Part shown: positions 43,290 through 54,669 of the stretch, in pieces
Layout of the letters: every line of letters starts with the position of its first letter
How positions within the stretch are numbered: the first letter of the stretch is position 1
Assembly: GCA_012932865.1 (NCBI GenBank)
Contig: SAXG01000112.1
Span: forward strand, 30,756 to 94,755
DNA length: 64,000 nt
From: Amylostereum areolatum
Lineage: Eukaryota; Basidiomycota; Agaricomycetes; Russulales; Stereaceae
Direction of reading: 5' to 3'
Notes under the pieces: generated by a model
The model's database searches: none
What the model was told of the DNA's origin: nothing
The model's input: only the letters and a program-made list of their open reading frames with translations
Translations under genes and position numbers: made by a program

Positions 43290-45132
43290 CTATTGGGTTG
43301 TCCACGCTCGCCAACTCGTATATGCAACTCGTATATGCCCACCCGGTCCCCAGGGATTGTCCTCGATGATACGCGCTGTACGATATGCCTGGCGAAGCCC
43401 GACCCGGTCAGTACAAGGAAAGGATGAGTTTCTGAAGGCGCTCACGCTCAAGCGCTCAAGGTCCGTGAAATCCCAGTGAGCACTACTACCCCAAGTGAGG
43501 GTCGGAACCGTCTGTTCCACTTCATACCGCGCTTTGGCGTTGTTGATGTTTGCCTTGGAAACCTCGTCTACCTGCAAATGGCGAATGCTGAGGCCCGCTT
43601 CCGCACGAGATGCTAGCATGTGTAGTAATTCCGAGAAGCTGCAGTTTGATGGTTCGTCTGGCGCCGTGAACAGGTAGTAGACGCGGAGGTATTCAAGCGA
43701 TGGAAGGAGCGAGGAGGTTGGGGTGACGGTTTGGGATACGAGGGGACAGGTGAGTGCAAAGATGATGTGTTTGAGCGGTTGGACTATGTGCAACTTGCGA
43801 ACGCCCTCGAAGTGACTGAGCATTTCCTGCCATTGTTCCTTGGTATAAAGGTTGACATGATTGTCATCTTCCAGGTCGAGCGACACTATTTCGACGTCCT
43901 GCAGGGGGAATGCTGTGACAATGCTCGCAAAGAGATCGTAGGAGAAGCCCTCCCTTTCTACCTCAACCCAGACTGATACGCTGCTTGAGGGGGGACTAGA
44001 AGTGTCGATATGGTCTTGGCTTCTGTGCCAACAGTGGCGCGCTCATCAAGATATGCACTGAATGTCACTTTATCCGTATGGTTCCAGTCCCGGTTGGCAG
44101 TATTGCTCATAAATGATATTTGACGGATGAAGGACTGTGAGATGCTGGTGTCGCAAAGGTCTGCAGCCAGTAGTTGAAAGAAACGTGGGATTAGCCCAGT
44201 GTCTGGTATGAATTCCTGCCCAGGGCAACATTTTATGCCGATACAGACGCATGCACCCGTCGGAGGGACAGAAAAACACCTCCATAATGAAAAGCAGTTT
44301 TCCAATGTGCCCTCGATGTTGATCTTGCGAGCCTTTGGAAGCGGGATGGGGCGATCGTTGCCACCCCTGAGGACCTGCGACATGTCGGGAAAACAGCCTC
44401 GCAAATTGGGGACGGTCGGAAGCTCATGGATATGTACAATGAGCGCAACTTGGATGACATCCAAGGGATGAACATGTTGTCCAATGATATGGTGTGAAGA
44501 TTGGGCGCAACAAGTGGAGGAGCTTTGAATGGACAGTAGGTCATGTCGGACGACAAGACCAACCGCTGCAAGTCTGGCAGCGACTGACCCACAACTGCCC
44601 TCTTCAATTTTTCCGCAAATTCCTCTTGGATGACGCATAGCGAACGGGCGCGTTTAGCGTGCGATGCCGCGAATGAGGATAACTCAGGACTTTCACGATA
44701 TCTCCCAGCGCCACGACGTCTCCCAACCAACAAGACCACAGGAAGGTCCCTTGCCCGCTCGAGGATAGTCTCACGAGCGGCGGGAAAATAGGAGACGAGT
44801 CGTGCCCAAAGAAAGGACATATTGAGCGCGACATTGCGAAGGCGCTGGCAGACGTGCGTAATATTTATCCAGCCTAGTGCGGAGGGGTTGGCTCTATCGT
44901 CAGTAAAGCGAATGGCGGGGTCCACGCTGGCGACGAGGGTGACGATGATGGCCATAATTTCTGGAGGAAGTCGAAGGAATGGACGGCACGCATTCCGTTG
45001 AATCTTCAAGTCCTGAAGGAGGGAAGAAACCTGCGTGATCTCGTCGTCCAATTCGTTCAGCAGTTGCGCGCTCGCTCTGCCCGTCTCTGCGATGTCTTTG
45101 ACAAATGAAAGACGTTGCCGGCCTGTTGACAC
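43290..45132 (-). pseudogene. F-box-like protein, degenerate
   Basis: Similar in plan to the intact F-box-like gene at 51812-53671: an N-terminal coiled coil, then RNACRPFLRLPPEIMAIIVTL, a short F-box-like helix, then a leucine-rich-repeat-type region (LPDLQRLVLSS, PNLHTISLDN, GCFPDMSQVL). About 35 residues present in the paralogue are missing near 44.42 kb, where the frame also shifts. A second shift lies near 43.98 kb (SVWVEVEREGF resumes). The deletion plus two shifts indicate a decaying copy rather than introns. The first codon of the frame is not ATG, so an upstream exon is presumed. F-box proteins normally recruit substrates to SCF ubiquitin ligases. Confidence 0.68.
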
Positions 45133-45672
45133 CCAGGCGGACGTACTTCACGGACCCGGGTTAGCTGAAAAATAAATAGACAAACAAGGCAAAAGGGCAC
45201 CTTTCGTGTGGTGTGACGAGAGTTTCCTGTAGTACTAACTTCGATCCCGAGTTTGCTAGGTTCAAGGCTGGCATCACGAACAGTCCAGTTGTGTTGTTGG
45301 ACTCCGTTCCGGGGTTCAATGTTGTGAGGAGAAATTTGACTGAGCACTGGCAGTCGAGATGAGAATTTTCTTGTCTTCAGCGACTGAGACCTGTCGACGT
45401 TGGTATTGAGAAGGGAGCGTAACGGTACATTGAAAACAGGCTGCGCGCTCTGGCACGTGACATGGTGGAACAACGTCCAGCGGTCGTATCACTATCTAAA
45501 GCGACTATCCATCTCGCGAGCCACAGGGCCGAACCGTCACCCAGCCCCAAGACATCCTGCATCATATGTAGCCATGCGCCGCGTCCGAAATGAAGTAGAG
45601 ATGTGTGCTTTATTAACTCTCATACGAGATGGAAGTAAGTATACTAGTAAAGCGTCCCGCCTCGTCTCGCCT
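45133..45672. other. Intergenic region between the F-box pseudogene and the peptidase gene
   Basis: Probably the old promoter and first exon of the F-box-like gene. Nothing else recognised. Confidence 0.4.
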
Positions 45673-47792
45673 CTAAAACGGCTCAAAGCCTAGCGCTCCC
45701 TGACACGCGCCCTCGACGTCCGCGACCTGTCGACGTCCATCAGCCACCTCGTCTTCATTTCAGACAAAAAAGTCACGAAAATAAGCGTACCTCCTTCGGC
45801 GCTGCAACGCTGAGCACGACTGGCGCGTCTTTTCTGACCAACACCTCATCCTCTATACGGATACCGATGCCTTGAAATTGCGCAGGGAAGGACGAGTCCT
45901 TCGGCACGTAGATGCCTGAGAATGTGTGGCGCGTGAGCGGATATGCAAGTGAGAAAAGGAATGACATACCAGGCTCTATGGTGACGACCATCCCATCCTT
46001 TAACGGCGCATACCGGTCAAAGCTGACGGATTCATGCAGATCTGTCCAGCCGAAATCTAGTCAGTCATACCCTCAACGGACACATCCTCAAAACACGGAC
46101 CAATTCCGACCGAATGCGCCAGGTAGTGCGGGTACAGCACGCGCTCGAGCACACCTTTGTCCATGTCGAAGGAAAACCCGATCTGCTTGAGCTCTGTCCG
46201 GAGCATCTCGACGGACTTGCGGTGGAGGTCGTTCAGTGAGAACCCATTTGACTCGGTGCAAAGCGCGACCAGTTGTTTTTGGGCGGAGAGCACGGCGGTG
46301 TAGAGCTCGCGTTGAGGAGGAGTGAACGTCCCTGACACAGGGAAGGTTCGAGCTAGCACGAATCTTGGGTTAGATGATAGGACTGGATCCAAGATATAAG
46401 ATGGGCGCGTACAGATGTCCGATGCATAACCGCTGTATTCACAGCCGGCGTCGATGAGCACGAGCTCCCCGTCCCTCAGTAGGTGATCATTTTTCGTGTA
46501 ATGGATGATGAGCGCGTTCGCCCTAGGTCCAGTCAACACAACGCCCTCGAACATTCAAGAAAGGAGCTCACCCCGACGCTACGACCGGGACGTACGCCGG
46601 TCGCTGTGACCCCGCCCTCGCACACATGTACTCGAAATGCGCGGCCAGGTCAGCCTCGCCCAGACCCGGGCTTGCAAAACGCATTGTCTGCCCATATTTA
46701 TCAGCACCAAAGCTCTCGGAAAGCCTGTCCCGACCTACCTTCGCATGAGCCAGGCCACTGATATCCGCCGCGGCGCGCATGACCTTCTGCTCATGGACGC
46801 TTTTCACGCTCCTCAGCTTGCCTACAAGCGGCGCCAACGGCTTTCTCTTCGTCGCGGAGAGTCCATCCAACAGCGCCTCAGGGTCGTTCCTCCCCACACG
46901 CCCCCCAGCGAAGTACCTAAGCAAAGACTTCCCGGTCGCGGTTTTGCGCTTTGATGACGAAGCGGGGGTGTCAACGTAAACGTTGCTCGCGTTCGATATG
47001 AACGATTTCAAGTCCACCGGAAGCTCGTCCAGCGGGCGAACGTCGTTGGCGGCGAAGAGCGTTTGCGCGTCCAGGAAGGACGTCGATGCGCCGTCCCAGA
47101 TTGCTTTTAACGGATCGTGGCCGGTGGAGTAGAGGATCATGCGAAATCCGCGCTGGCTGCCATCTTTTTCTACACGCACCAGTCAGCGGACGCGCTAGTG
47201 GTCGGATTACGAGGAGGGACGTACGGAGAACGACGGCAGAGTCGGGCTCTTCGAAGCCGGTCAAGTACCAGAAGTCGGATGCCTGGCGAAACTTGTAGCT
47301 CAAAATTGACGAAATTAGCCACACGCAATACTCCAAGACGCGTCGATGCCCTCACAATATGCCTGGACGTTGGGAAGGCACAGTATCAGCGCAAAGGATG
47401 CATGAAAGAACGAAAGCACGCACTGCCGCTCATAAACTTGATCTGGCCCGCGAAGCACACGACCACACTTCCCTCTGGCAGATCTGCCATAAGTTCCACC
47501 CTTCGTCTCTCGTACTCATGCGCCGGAATTCCGGGGGTTATATCCCCAGGTTCGACTGCAACCAAAACGCCTGTTAAAATAGAATTAAGTCCGAGCCTGA
47601 AGGCAGCGCACCAAGGTGTGGATGGCTCTGCCATGTTGGTTGACCGACAGTCGACGGCTTTGGCACGTCTTGCAGCGTCGCCTCAGTGGCATATGCACGA
47701 CATCTCGGAATAAAAGAAGGAGTGCGTGAAATTTGGGCCGAAAGGACTACTCGTCTGCGGATGCTCGACAGAGCGCGAGGGACGGTGGACAT
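45673..47792 (-). CDS. Mitochondrial aminopeptidase P (Icp55/XPNPEP3 type)
   Basis: The start is the ATG at 47792 (MSTVPRALSSIRRRVVLSAQ), an Arg-rich presequence-like N-terminus. A typical Icp55 opening follows (PGDITPGIPAHEYERRR, GSVVVCFAGQIKFMSG, FRQASDFWYLTGFEEPDS). The C-terminal pita-bread metallopeptidase domain shows LVLIDAGCEYSGYASDI (first metal Asp), LYPHYLAHSVGIGPCFED (His and substrate loop), VVTIEPGIYVP (Glu) and GIGIRIEDEVLV (last Glu). Several introns split it; the stop is at 45673-45675. Icp55 removes one N-terminal residue from imported proteins after presequence cleavage, stabilising them. All expected metal ligands are visible. The C-terminal exon GALGFEPF is poorly conserved. 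Confidence 0.9.
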
Positions 47793-47896
47793 CGTCGAGA
47801 CGGACAGCGGACGAAGGCAAGTCGGAGCAGAGGACCCGGCGACCGATTTGGGACAAGTTGAGCACGCTGTAGACACAAAACATGAACAGTAATATC

Positions 47897-47971
47897 AGCA
47901 GCATGGCGCAGCTGGTTTAGCGCGCGGGGCCCATAACCCCGAGGTCCTCTGATCGAAACGGAGTGCTGCTA
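47897..47971 (+). tRNA. Initiator tRNA-Met (CAT)
   Basis: A cloverleaf fits: acceptor AGCAGCA pairs with TGCTGCT, and the D stem is GCGC/GCGC. The anticodon stem GGGG/CCCC encloses CCCATAA with CAT at 47932-47934. The T arm contains GATCGAAAC. The A1-U72 pair, the run of G-C pairs in the anticodon stem and the AUCGAAA T loop are initiator hallmarks. T-runs follow downstream, fitting polymerase III termination. No intron. It lies 105 bp upstream of and divergent from the peptidase gene start. Confidence 0.94.
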
Positions 47972-48958
47972 TCATATTTTGCCATCATGCCTTGTTTTTT
48001 CCACCACCTCCAGGCTCCTCCTCGAGATTCAATTTCAATTTCAACTTTCAACTTGCAGCGTTGGCAGTTGTTATATTATATATGGCTACGAGTCACGACG
48101 GCAAACAGGCGATGTGCAAAAAGGTTGTTCGCTTGCCAGAATGTTTTGCGACCGTTGTCACTGTCCTTTGTGCATTGTGAACCCTGCACAACATACCGAC
48201 TATTACTGAGAAGACCCTCCCTGCATATAATGAAGATCCGACCGTGGGAGTGGTGACAAAAGCTTTGGCACTGCAATTGCACCACGCAGAAAGTAAACGT
48301 GTTGCTTGATGTTCGAAGTCAGCATGCGAAGCGGCGAATCATGAGCTCGAGAGGACTTGCCACTGATCCTTTCACGTCGGGAGGAGAAAGGAACTCCACG
48401 ACACCTTGCAATAGGAGCACGGCGGGCAGACGGAGCTGCCCTCAATTTCCGATGACAAAAGGAAGACAAAGGGAATCGCCGTCGGCATGTTTATCAGCAT
48501 TCAAAGCGTACAACAACGAGGAGAATGAGGCAACGCGTTCTGCGCTTTGGCAAGCCCGTCCTGGGTCCAATACCGCTCTGCCGTTCATTAATTAACGAAA
48601 GCGGTTAGACGAAGAAAGGATGAACGGCGCACCGGCTGACGCGTCCCCCCTCCGTGCGAGGGAGAAGGCCACGTTGGGAACGCGCCCATCAACTTGAACC
48701 AGGACGCCTCACGCTTTGACTGTTGACTCATTCTGGGCCATGTTTTCGGGCGCTAACCGATCCCCTGAAAGGACTCGTCGATCAGTGCGCAGGACTCGGA
48801 AGGGTGCTCTAAGGAACAAGGGGGGGGGGGGGGGAGTTGTCTGTATAAGATAAATAGTACCGCACCGCGAGCACAATAAGAGCAGCTTTTTCGTCGTCCT
48901 CCACCCCGAGCACCAGACACCAAACAACACCGTCCTTGCACTAAACCCTCTATTTGAT
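47972..48958. other. Intergenic region upstream of the zinc-finger gene
   Basis: No gene recognised. It contains a run of 15 G at 48820-48834 and a TATA-like TATAAGATAAATAG at about 48844, about 115 bp before the next start codon. Confidence 0.5.
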
Positions 48959-50947
48959 ATGCCTTACCAGATGCCATACACTCAGCCTCCCCCCTCCATG
49001 CCGTTCTACGGGATCGCGCCGGAGTATCGCCCTCGCGGGTCTTACGGCGCCAACACTACTACCTATCCCGTCTATGGTCCTGACCCCGTCAATACGATGT
49101 TCATGAACTATGTCGAAGGAGAAATGCAGGTCAGTCTTCTAGTTTTCTCATGTTACGAGCGACAGTATACTCACACCTTCCCCGTGCCAGAATAACTTGT
49201 TCTGGCCCCAGGCTTTCTTCGACCCCGAGAACGACCTCGGTTACACCGCGCCCACTGCCGTCAACAACTATACTCCAGCATCAACCATGCAAGCTCCTCC
49301 GGACTTCAACGCCCACAATCGATCGGTCCCGCCACAGGCCCTCGCCGTCCCCACCGTCCCCGCTGTCTCCACCGTTCCCGCCGCCCCCGCCGCCCCCATG
49401 GCCACCGGATTCACCATCAATGTCCACAGCTTTTACGACTTGAATACCAACATTGCTCCCACCGCTAGGCACCAGGTAAGTTTCGTGCACTCCATCCTCG
49501 TCCTTGCCACCCCAACCCCTCGCCACTACCTTCGTTGGATGAAACACTGATCCAACCACGTTAGAAGAACACCCACGCAAACACCCGCTACCAGCCGTAC
49601 CCGTCAAGGAATCTCGCCATGACTGACCGCTCTCCAAGCCGGTACCACCCTCTGGTCCTCAGCGACCCTGCCGACCTCTTGCCCTCCAAGCCACTCCCGA
49701 TACCACCATCTGCGTTTTCCGATGTCCCAGATCCCCATCCATCTATAATCATTTTCTCCGAGGCATGGGACGAGTGGATGGCTAGCCGCTCCGATGACGG
49801 ATTGCTTCGAAGGTCGTCTTCGCCGGAATTGTCGATGGAAGGAACTCATCCCACATCACCGGACACATTCCCCATCCGTCATCACCATTCGGCGGGAGCA
49901 CCTCGGATGCACGATGGCCCCCGTCCGCTGGCTATGGCAAACATAGGTCACCAGCAAGTGTGCTCCGGCCTCCCCACGGGGCCGGAACACACACAACGAT
50001 TCGAGGCAACAAGCCTGTCGTCCTCTTCGGAGGGTGGCAGCTCTGCTGCCTTGAAAAACTCCAACAACAAATCCAAGACGGCTTCCCCCGGGGAAGGATC
50101 CCTCTTGGGGTCAGACATGCACGGAAATCTATCGTTGGCGCCTTCAAGGCTGACGATGGAGCCACCCGCACCGGGCAGCAGCGACGCGTGCAAAAGGAAA
50201 GCAGAGGGGGAGGGCAAAGACGAAGGGGAGGAGAGACAGAAGAGGAGGAGGATTTCGAAGAAGGACGTGCAGGTGACGAGCAACGCAACGCAACCACTAC
50301 CGCCGCCCGTTCCACCACGCTCGGTTTTTAGCTGGCTCGTTGTTTCAGGCAACTCTACAGCTGCGAACACTGCCATCGGCGTCGACGGGACCCCGTCCCC
50401 TGACGCGCCCACCCCTCTGATACCCGCCCACCCCAGCCGCTTGGCCTGTCCGGTCGAGGATTGCGACAGCACGGTAAAGGGCTCCCAGTCCGGGGGCTGG
50501 TCGCGGCATATCCTCGAGACCCACCACGGAGGGGAGGGCCTGTGGGTCTGCAGGTGCGGCCGCTGCTTCAAGACCGAGCACAATCGGAACGTCCACCGCG
50601 ACGCATGCAAGCCGAACACGTCGGGCTGGGAGGCGTGGGACAGGAGGATCAAGCAGATCCACAAGACGACGAGCGCGTCGCTCTTGGAGGAGTATCAGAC
50701 CGCGCACGTCACAGAAGGTGAGGAGGCTTGGGTGAGGGGAGAGTGGAGGAAGCTTGGGATCGCGGGCGTGATCCTGAGCGTGCACGCGAGCGATCCGTTC
50801 AGGTGTCGGCCGCGGCGTAGGTATGAGGATCAAATCAAGAAGTTGAAGGCGGCGGGCATGTGGGAGAAGGATCAGTACACCGTGCAACAGAACGTGAACA
50901 GGTTGTACCAGCACGTCGAACGTTTGCGTGCGGACGGAGGGGTTTGA
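48959..50947 (+). CDS. C2H2-like zinc-finger protein, putative transcription factor
   Basis: Exons 48959-49129, 49191-49475 and 49565-50947 join in phase to a protein of about 612 residues. The N-terminal half is Pro/Ser/Tyr-rich and probably disordered. A basic cluster RKAEGEGKDEGEERQKRRR precedes a double finger: CPVEDC...WSRHILETHH, then CRCGRCFKTEHNRNVHRDAC. The spacing resembles atypical C2H2 fingers found in basidiomycete regulatory proteins. The C-terminus after the fingers (FRCRPRRRYEDQIKKLKAAG, then LYQHVERLRAD) is helical and basic. A nuclear DNA-binding role is inferred from fingers and basic motifs only; no target can be suggested. Confidence 0.72.
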
Positions 50948-51811
50948 TGGTCTTGTAGAGCCTGCGCACGGACTCAGAATTGGAACGCGATACCGATAGA
51001 AAACTCACCGACTTTGTTTCCTTTTTATATGTTCTCCTTTTCCCCATCACTTCCGCCTCGTGTACTTGTATCGCATCGATCGTGCCGTCCGTCTTCGTTA
51101 TCGATAGGCGCGACGTTTGCTCCTTGATTTACGATGGCCTTGAATTATATCGTGCGTGCTTCCCTGGACGTGCGAAGAGCCGGCTAGGAGCTCTGTCGAG
51201 GAGGAAAGCGAGACGGGACAGGCGAGGAGAGGGAAAACACATCGCAGACACATGTATGAGATGTCGAGCCAAAGCCATCTTCGTGATCCAGGAGCTTCCG
51301 AGTGTGTTGAGGGAGAAAATGCAGTAAATGGTGCGCGAGGATGGGCAGACGATGGGCAAAGCCGTCGATGATGAGTGAGCAGCCTGAAGCCGCCGTCGAC
51401 CGTGACCACCGACTTTGCAGTTGGCGGCATTCCCCGCTACTCTGAATCCACGTGATCGTGCAGAGGGCAGCGTCGAAATCCATGTCCTTTTCGATGTCGA
51501 ACGTCGTCGAACTCGAGTCTCGGTCTACTGTACATGGAATAAGCCCATATACCGGTCGACCGCAAGCAAGCAAGTCCCTTCCCTCACAATTGCTTGCGAT
51601 TACAGTATACACTGAGATGATTCGTGCAAATTCTTGTCCATGGTACCACTGGACCACCGCATGTACGCCGTTAGTAGACGGCTCTATGATTGTCACTTCA
51701 TTATAATTCATGCGCAGTTTCGATTATCGTGTAGTGACTAATGACTCTCTGAGCGAGTTCGGCAGGAAATCAGATTTAAATAAGTACTCAGGGGAGTCGT
51801 CAAGGTCGAAA
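50948..51811. other. Intergenic region between two convergent genes
   Basis: 3' flanks of the zinc-finger gene and the F-box-like gene. Open frames on both strands lack motifs. Confidence 0.45.
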
Positions 51812-53671
51812 TCACGGTCGCTCGTAAAATTCCAATCCACGACCTGGCATGTCGCCCCAAATGAGAGTTGAAACCAAGCCTTCGACCTGTGCTCGTATCG
51901 CGTCTGCGGACATCGGGCTCTGGATATCTGTATCGCCCACTCGCAAACATCTGATACCGGTTCCAGAGCGTTGTCGTGACGAGAGCATATTCTGCAAAGC
52001 CGGCAATGTGGCAGGAACGCGAGGACGATATTCATACAGCTTTCGTATATGGATGGTTTCGAGTGCGGGGAGAAGACAAGAGCGTTGTCCATGGTCTTCT
52101 GGAGCCGATGGGGGGAGAGCAAGGGCATCGAAGAGGCGTGCATATGGTGCGCTGAGGTACAAGTCGTGAACGCCACCCAGATCGCGTAGTATGTCTTTCC
52201 AATACTGTTCGGTTTGGTCTGGGGTGATGTGTACATGGATAATCAGTGTTTTGACACCCCTGAACGAGACTGCTTCGGCAGCAGATCTGAATATGTCCCT
52301 TTGATTGTCTTCATGGGTGTTAAACAGTGCCCATCTGTCGCACGCGAACCGGACCTTTGCGCCAGCGGAACCGCGGGGAAAAGGCGGGCTCTCGTTGCCT
52401 TCGAGATCGTTCGTTGAATGCTTGTCGTCGAAGTCCATGATGATGGAGATGTCATTCATATAGTTTATGTGGTCTTCGGGAAAGAATGTCACGGTGTGGA
52501 GGAAACGTCGGGACTCTCCAGGGCCACACATATCTCTGCCTATTAAAGAAAAGAAACGTCGAAGACAAGCGATGTCTGTCGAGCTTCTGGAGTCATGATG
52601 TTCCCTGTCTATGAAGATCGATACGTCCGTGCAAGTGCTAGGAATTACCAGCGATCCCCATAGCCAACAGGATGCTGACACGATGCCCTTGATGTGGACC
52701 TTGTGAAGTTTGGGGAGAGAGACGAAGGGTTGGATGCCGTCCTCCAATGCGGCAGACATATCGGGAAAGCAGGAACCCAAAGAGAGGTCTTCGATGTTGG
52801 GCGACGCGGCGAGGAGGGCCAAAAAAGCGTCCGGAGACGGGAAGCGGGGCTGAGAGACCGGTCTGAAATAGTAATCCTCCGTCGTGACGCTCAAACGACG
52901 CAAAGCGAGGGAGTTCCAGCTCATAAACGCGTTCTTGAAGCGTATGGTTTCGAGGTTTGGGGAGAGGCAATGGGGAACATGGTCGAGGGGCTGCCCGGGG
53001 TCGGAATCCTCGATGACCAACGTCTGCAACGATGCGAACGGCTGGCCCGAAAGAAGTTCGATCCATTCCTGGAGACATGACGTGCCGTACCATTCGTCGT
53101 CTTCAGCCCAAATCTTGAGGGAACGCACCCATCCATCGCAAAGGAGGTTCAACACGTACGATATCGTGGGGACGGAGCTACTAGTGCTGTCGTTGTCGCT
53201 GTCGCTGTCTTCGCTATCGTCGTGATCGTCGCTGTCACTGCCACTGCCCCCGGGCGAAGATACAGTCATATCGAGCAAATCGTCGCCTGTCCGCCGTAAA
53301 ATTTCCTCGCGCGCCTCCGTACGGGGAAAGGCAAGAACGTGCTTCGCCCACACGCCTGCAATGTCGAGTATGATGGTGCGGATACGATGACAGACCTGCG
53401 AGAGCTTCATCCAGCCCATGAAGTGCTCCCATTCGGAGTGCTCGGGAGGCTCGAGTCCGTTCCCGGCAAGGGTGACGATGACGATGATGATCTCAACCGG
53501 GAGTCGAACGAGGGGGCGGCACGCGTTCCGTCGTATCCGCAACTCTCGATGGATTCGAGGAAGCTCTGCTATCTCCTTGTCAAGTTCGCCTTGTAGTTTC
53601 TGCATCTCCTCCCCATCGCGAGCGCTAGCGTTCAGGATGCCGTCCGCGTCCGCAATCCATCGACGTCCCAA
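51812..53671 (-). CDS. F-box-like protein with leucine-rich region
   Basis: A 619-codon frame with stop at 51812-51814. The frame opens at a TTG with an in-frame stop shortly upstream, so either a first exon lies upstream or translation starts at the Met of MQKLQGELDKEIAEL. A coiled coil is followed by RNACRPLVRLPVEIIIVIVTLAG, an F-box-like helix common in Agaricomycete families. Repeats of the type SLQTLVIEDSD, NLETIRFKNAF, NIEDLSLGSCF and LPKLHKVHIKG follow. An acidic Asp/Ser stretch (SDSDDHDDSEDSDSDNDS) is inserted near residue 150. It probably recruits substrates to an SCF ubiquitin ligase. It is a paralogue of the pseudogene at 43.3-45.1 kb. Confidence 0.78.
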   Translation of the reverse strand: MGRRWIADADGILNASARDGEEMQKLQGELDKEIAELPRIHRELRIRRNACRPLVRLPVEIIIVIVTLAGNGLEPPEHSEWEHFMGWMKLSQVCHRIRTIILDIAGVWAKHVLAFPRTEAREEILRRTGDDLLDMTVSSPGGSGSDSDDHDDSEDSDSDNDSTSSSVPTISYVLNLLCDGWVRSLKIWAEDDEWYGTSCLQEWIELLSGQPFASLQTLVIEDSDPGQPLDHVPHCLSPNLETIRFKNAFMSWNSLALRRLSVTTEDYYFRPVSQPRFPSPDAFLALLAASPNIEDLSLGSCFPDMSAALEDGIQPFVSLPKLHKVHIKGIVSASCWLWGSLVIPSTCTDVSIFIDREHHDSRSSTDIACLRRFFSLIGRDMCGPGESRRFLHTVTFFPEDHINYMNDISIIMDFDDKHSTNDLEGNESPPFPRGSAGAKVRFACDRWALFNTHEDNQRDIFRSAAEAVSFRGVKTLIIHVHITPDQTEQYWKDILRDLGGVHDLYLSAPYARLFDALALPPSAPEDHGQRSCLLPALETIHIRKLYEYRPRVPATLPALQNMLSSRQRSGTGIRCLRVGDTDIQSPMSADAIRAQVEGLVSTLIWGDMPGRGLEFYERP

Positions 53672-53875
53672 TGACGCGAAGGACGACTTCGGCGCTCTTC
53701 ACGCTGAATCAGACTGGCCGATGGTGGAAACTCAAATTGAGACGTACCCGGCGAGTGGTTGCGGCGTCATTTCGCGCTGTGGTCCAGCCAAGGCCTTTGG
53801 ATCGTTTGAATGGGATAGGAGGGCAGAATGCTCTGCAAGTTGGGCCGTTCAGGAACTGTGTGATGTCGGAAGTTC

Positions 53876-54167
53876 ATCAGGAAAAACCTCCCTTACTAAA
53901 ATCAACAAATCCAGCAAATTAGCGCTAGTTAGAGGGGGACCTTCCTAAAGTGAACTAACGGGCTCTATTCTCACAAAACCCCGTACACATTTCGATGCAC
54001 CGTCGTCGACATTGACCTCATATTTGCACTTCAAATACATAGTTGAGGCCAGAAGGGTGACAGGGACCTACGTTGACGTAGTGCCTTGCAGGTTGGCAGC
54101 GGGAACAGGGAATTAGGAAGGTCCCCCTCTAATTAGTAGATTTTTAGTAAGGGAGGTTTTTCCTGAT
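53876..54167. mobile_element. 292-bp MITE with Plavaka-type ends
   Basis: The left end reads ATCAGGAAAAACCTCCC and the right end is its reverse complement (GGGAGGTTTTTCCTGAT). They match the ends of the Plavaka element at 23405-30210 (ATCAGGGAAAGCCTC and ATCTGTAAAAACCTC). A second inner pair of inverted repeats (TTAGAGGGGGACCTTCCTAA at 53932-53951 and its complement near 54113-54132) corresponds to the AAGGTCCTCT subterminal motif of the large element. The flanks GTTC and GCTC are a near-match for a 4-bp duplication. No coding capacity. It lies about 200 bp upstream of the F-box-like coding frame and could affect its promoter. Confidence 0.82.
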
Positions 54168-54669
54168 GCTCAACATCGTGTTACTTCAAGTGAAAGAAAG
54201 TAGGGAGGCATCTTTCCGCACCTGTGAAGATACAAGAAAGCAGGGGTCTTGACGGTATTTGAGGGGGACAAGGTGACGGCAAGTTGAGAGTTGTGGTTGT
54301 GGTTGTGGTTGGATGTCGCGCGCCGCGCGGGCAGTTCTCTTTTACGCACGCGACGCGCTCGTGCCAACGATAAGAGGATCCCGAAGGCTGAGGGTACAAG
54401 TCAACTACATACAAAGGTTGATTCCATCGACTTTTCATCGACATCTGCTTTACTAGGATACTATGTGGTATCAATGAAAATACAGGGAAATGCTCGGCCG
54501 ATCATCTAAGCACAGATGGGATACCATCATCTCCGCGTCCAAGGTAAGTACATACTTACACTGCTCCGGTTTAAGAATAATAACGAGTCGTCAGTAAATC
54601 CTATGGCTGATCCCGACGACTTGGATAACCACGTTCCGTTGTGCGTTCGCAGCCGAAGCCCTGTCACCA
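54168..54669. other. Intergenic region downstream of the monooxygenase
   Basis: No gene recognised. A short GTGGTT/TTGTGG repeat lies at about 54291-54310. Confidence 0.45.

Noticed and set aside
53951..54113. Two facing transposon ends enclosing a 160-bp host segment
   Set aside because: The outer pair ATCAGGAAAAACC...GGTTTTTCCTGAT explains both repeats better as one 292-bp MITE.
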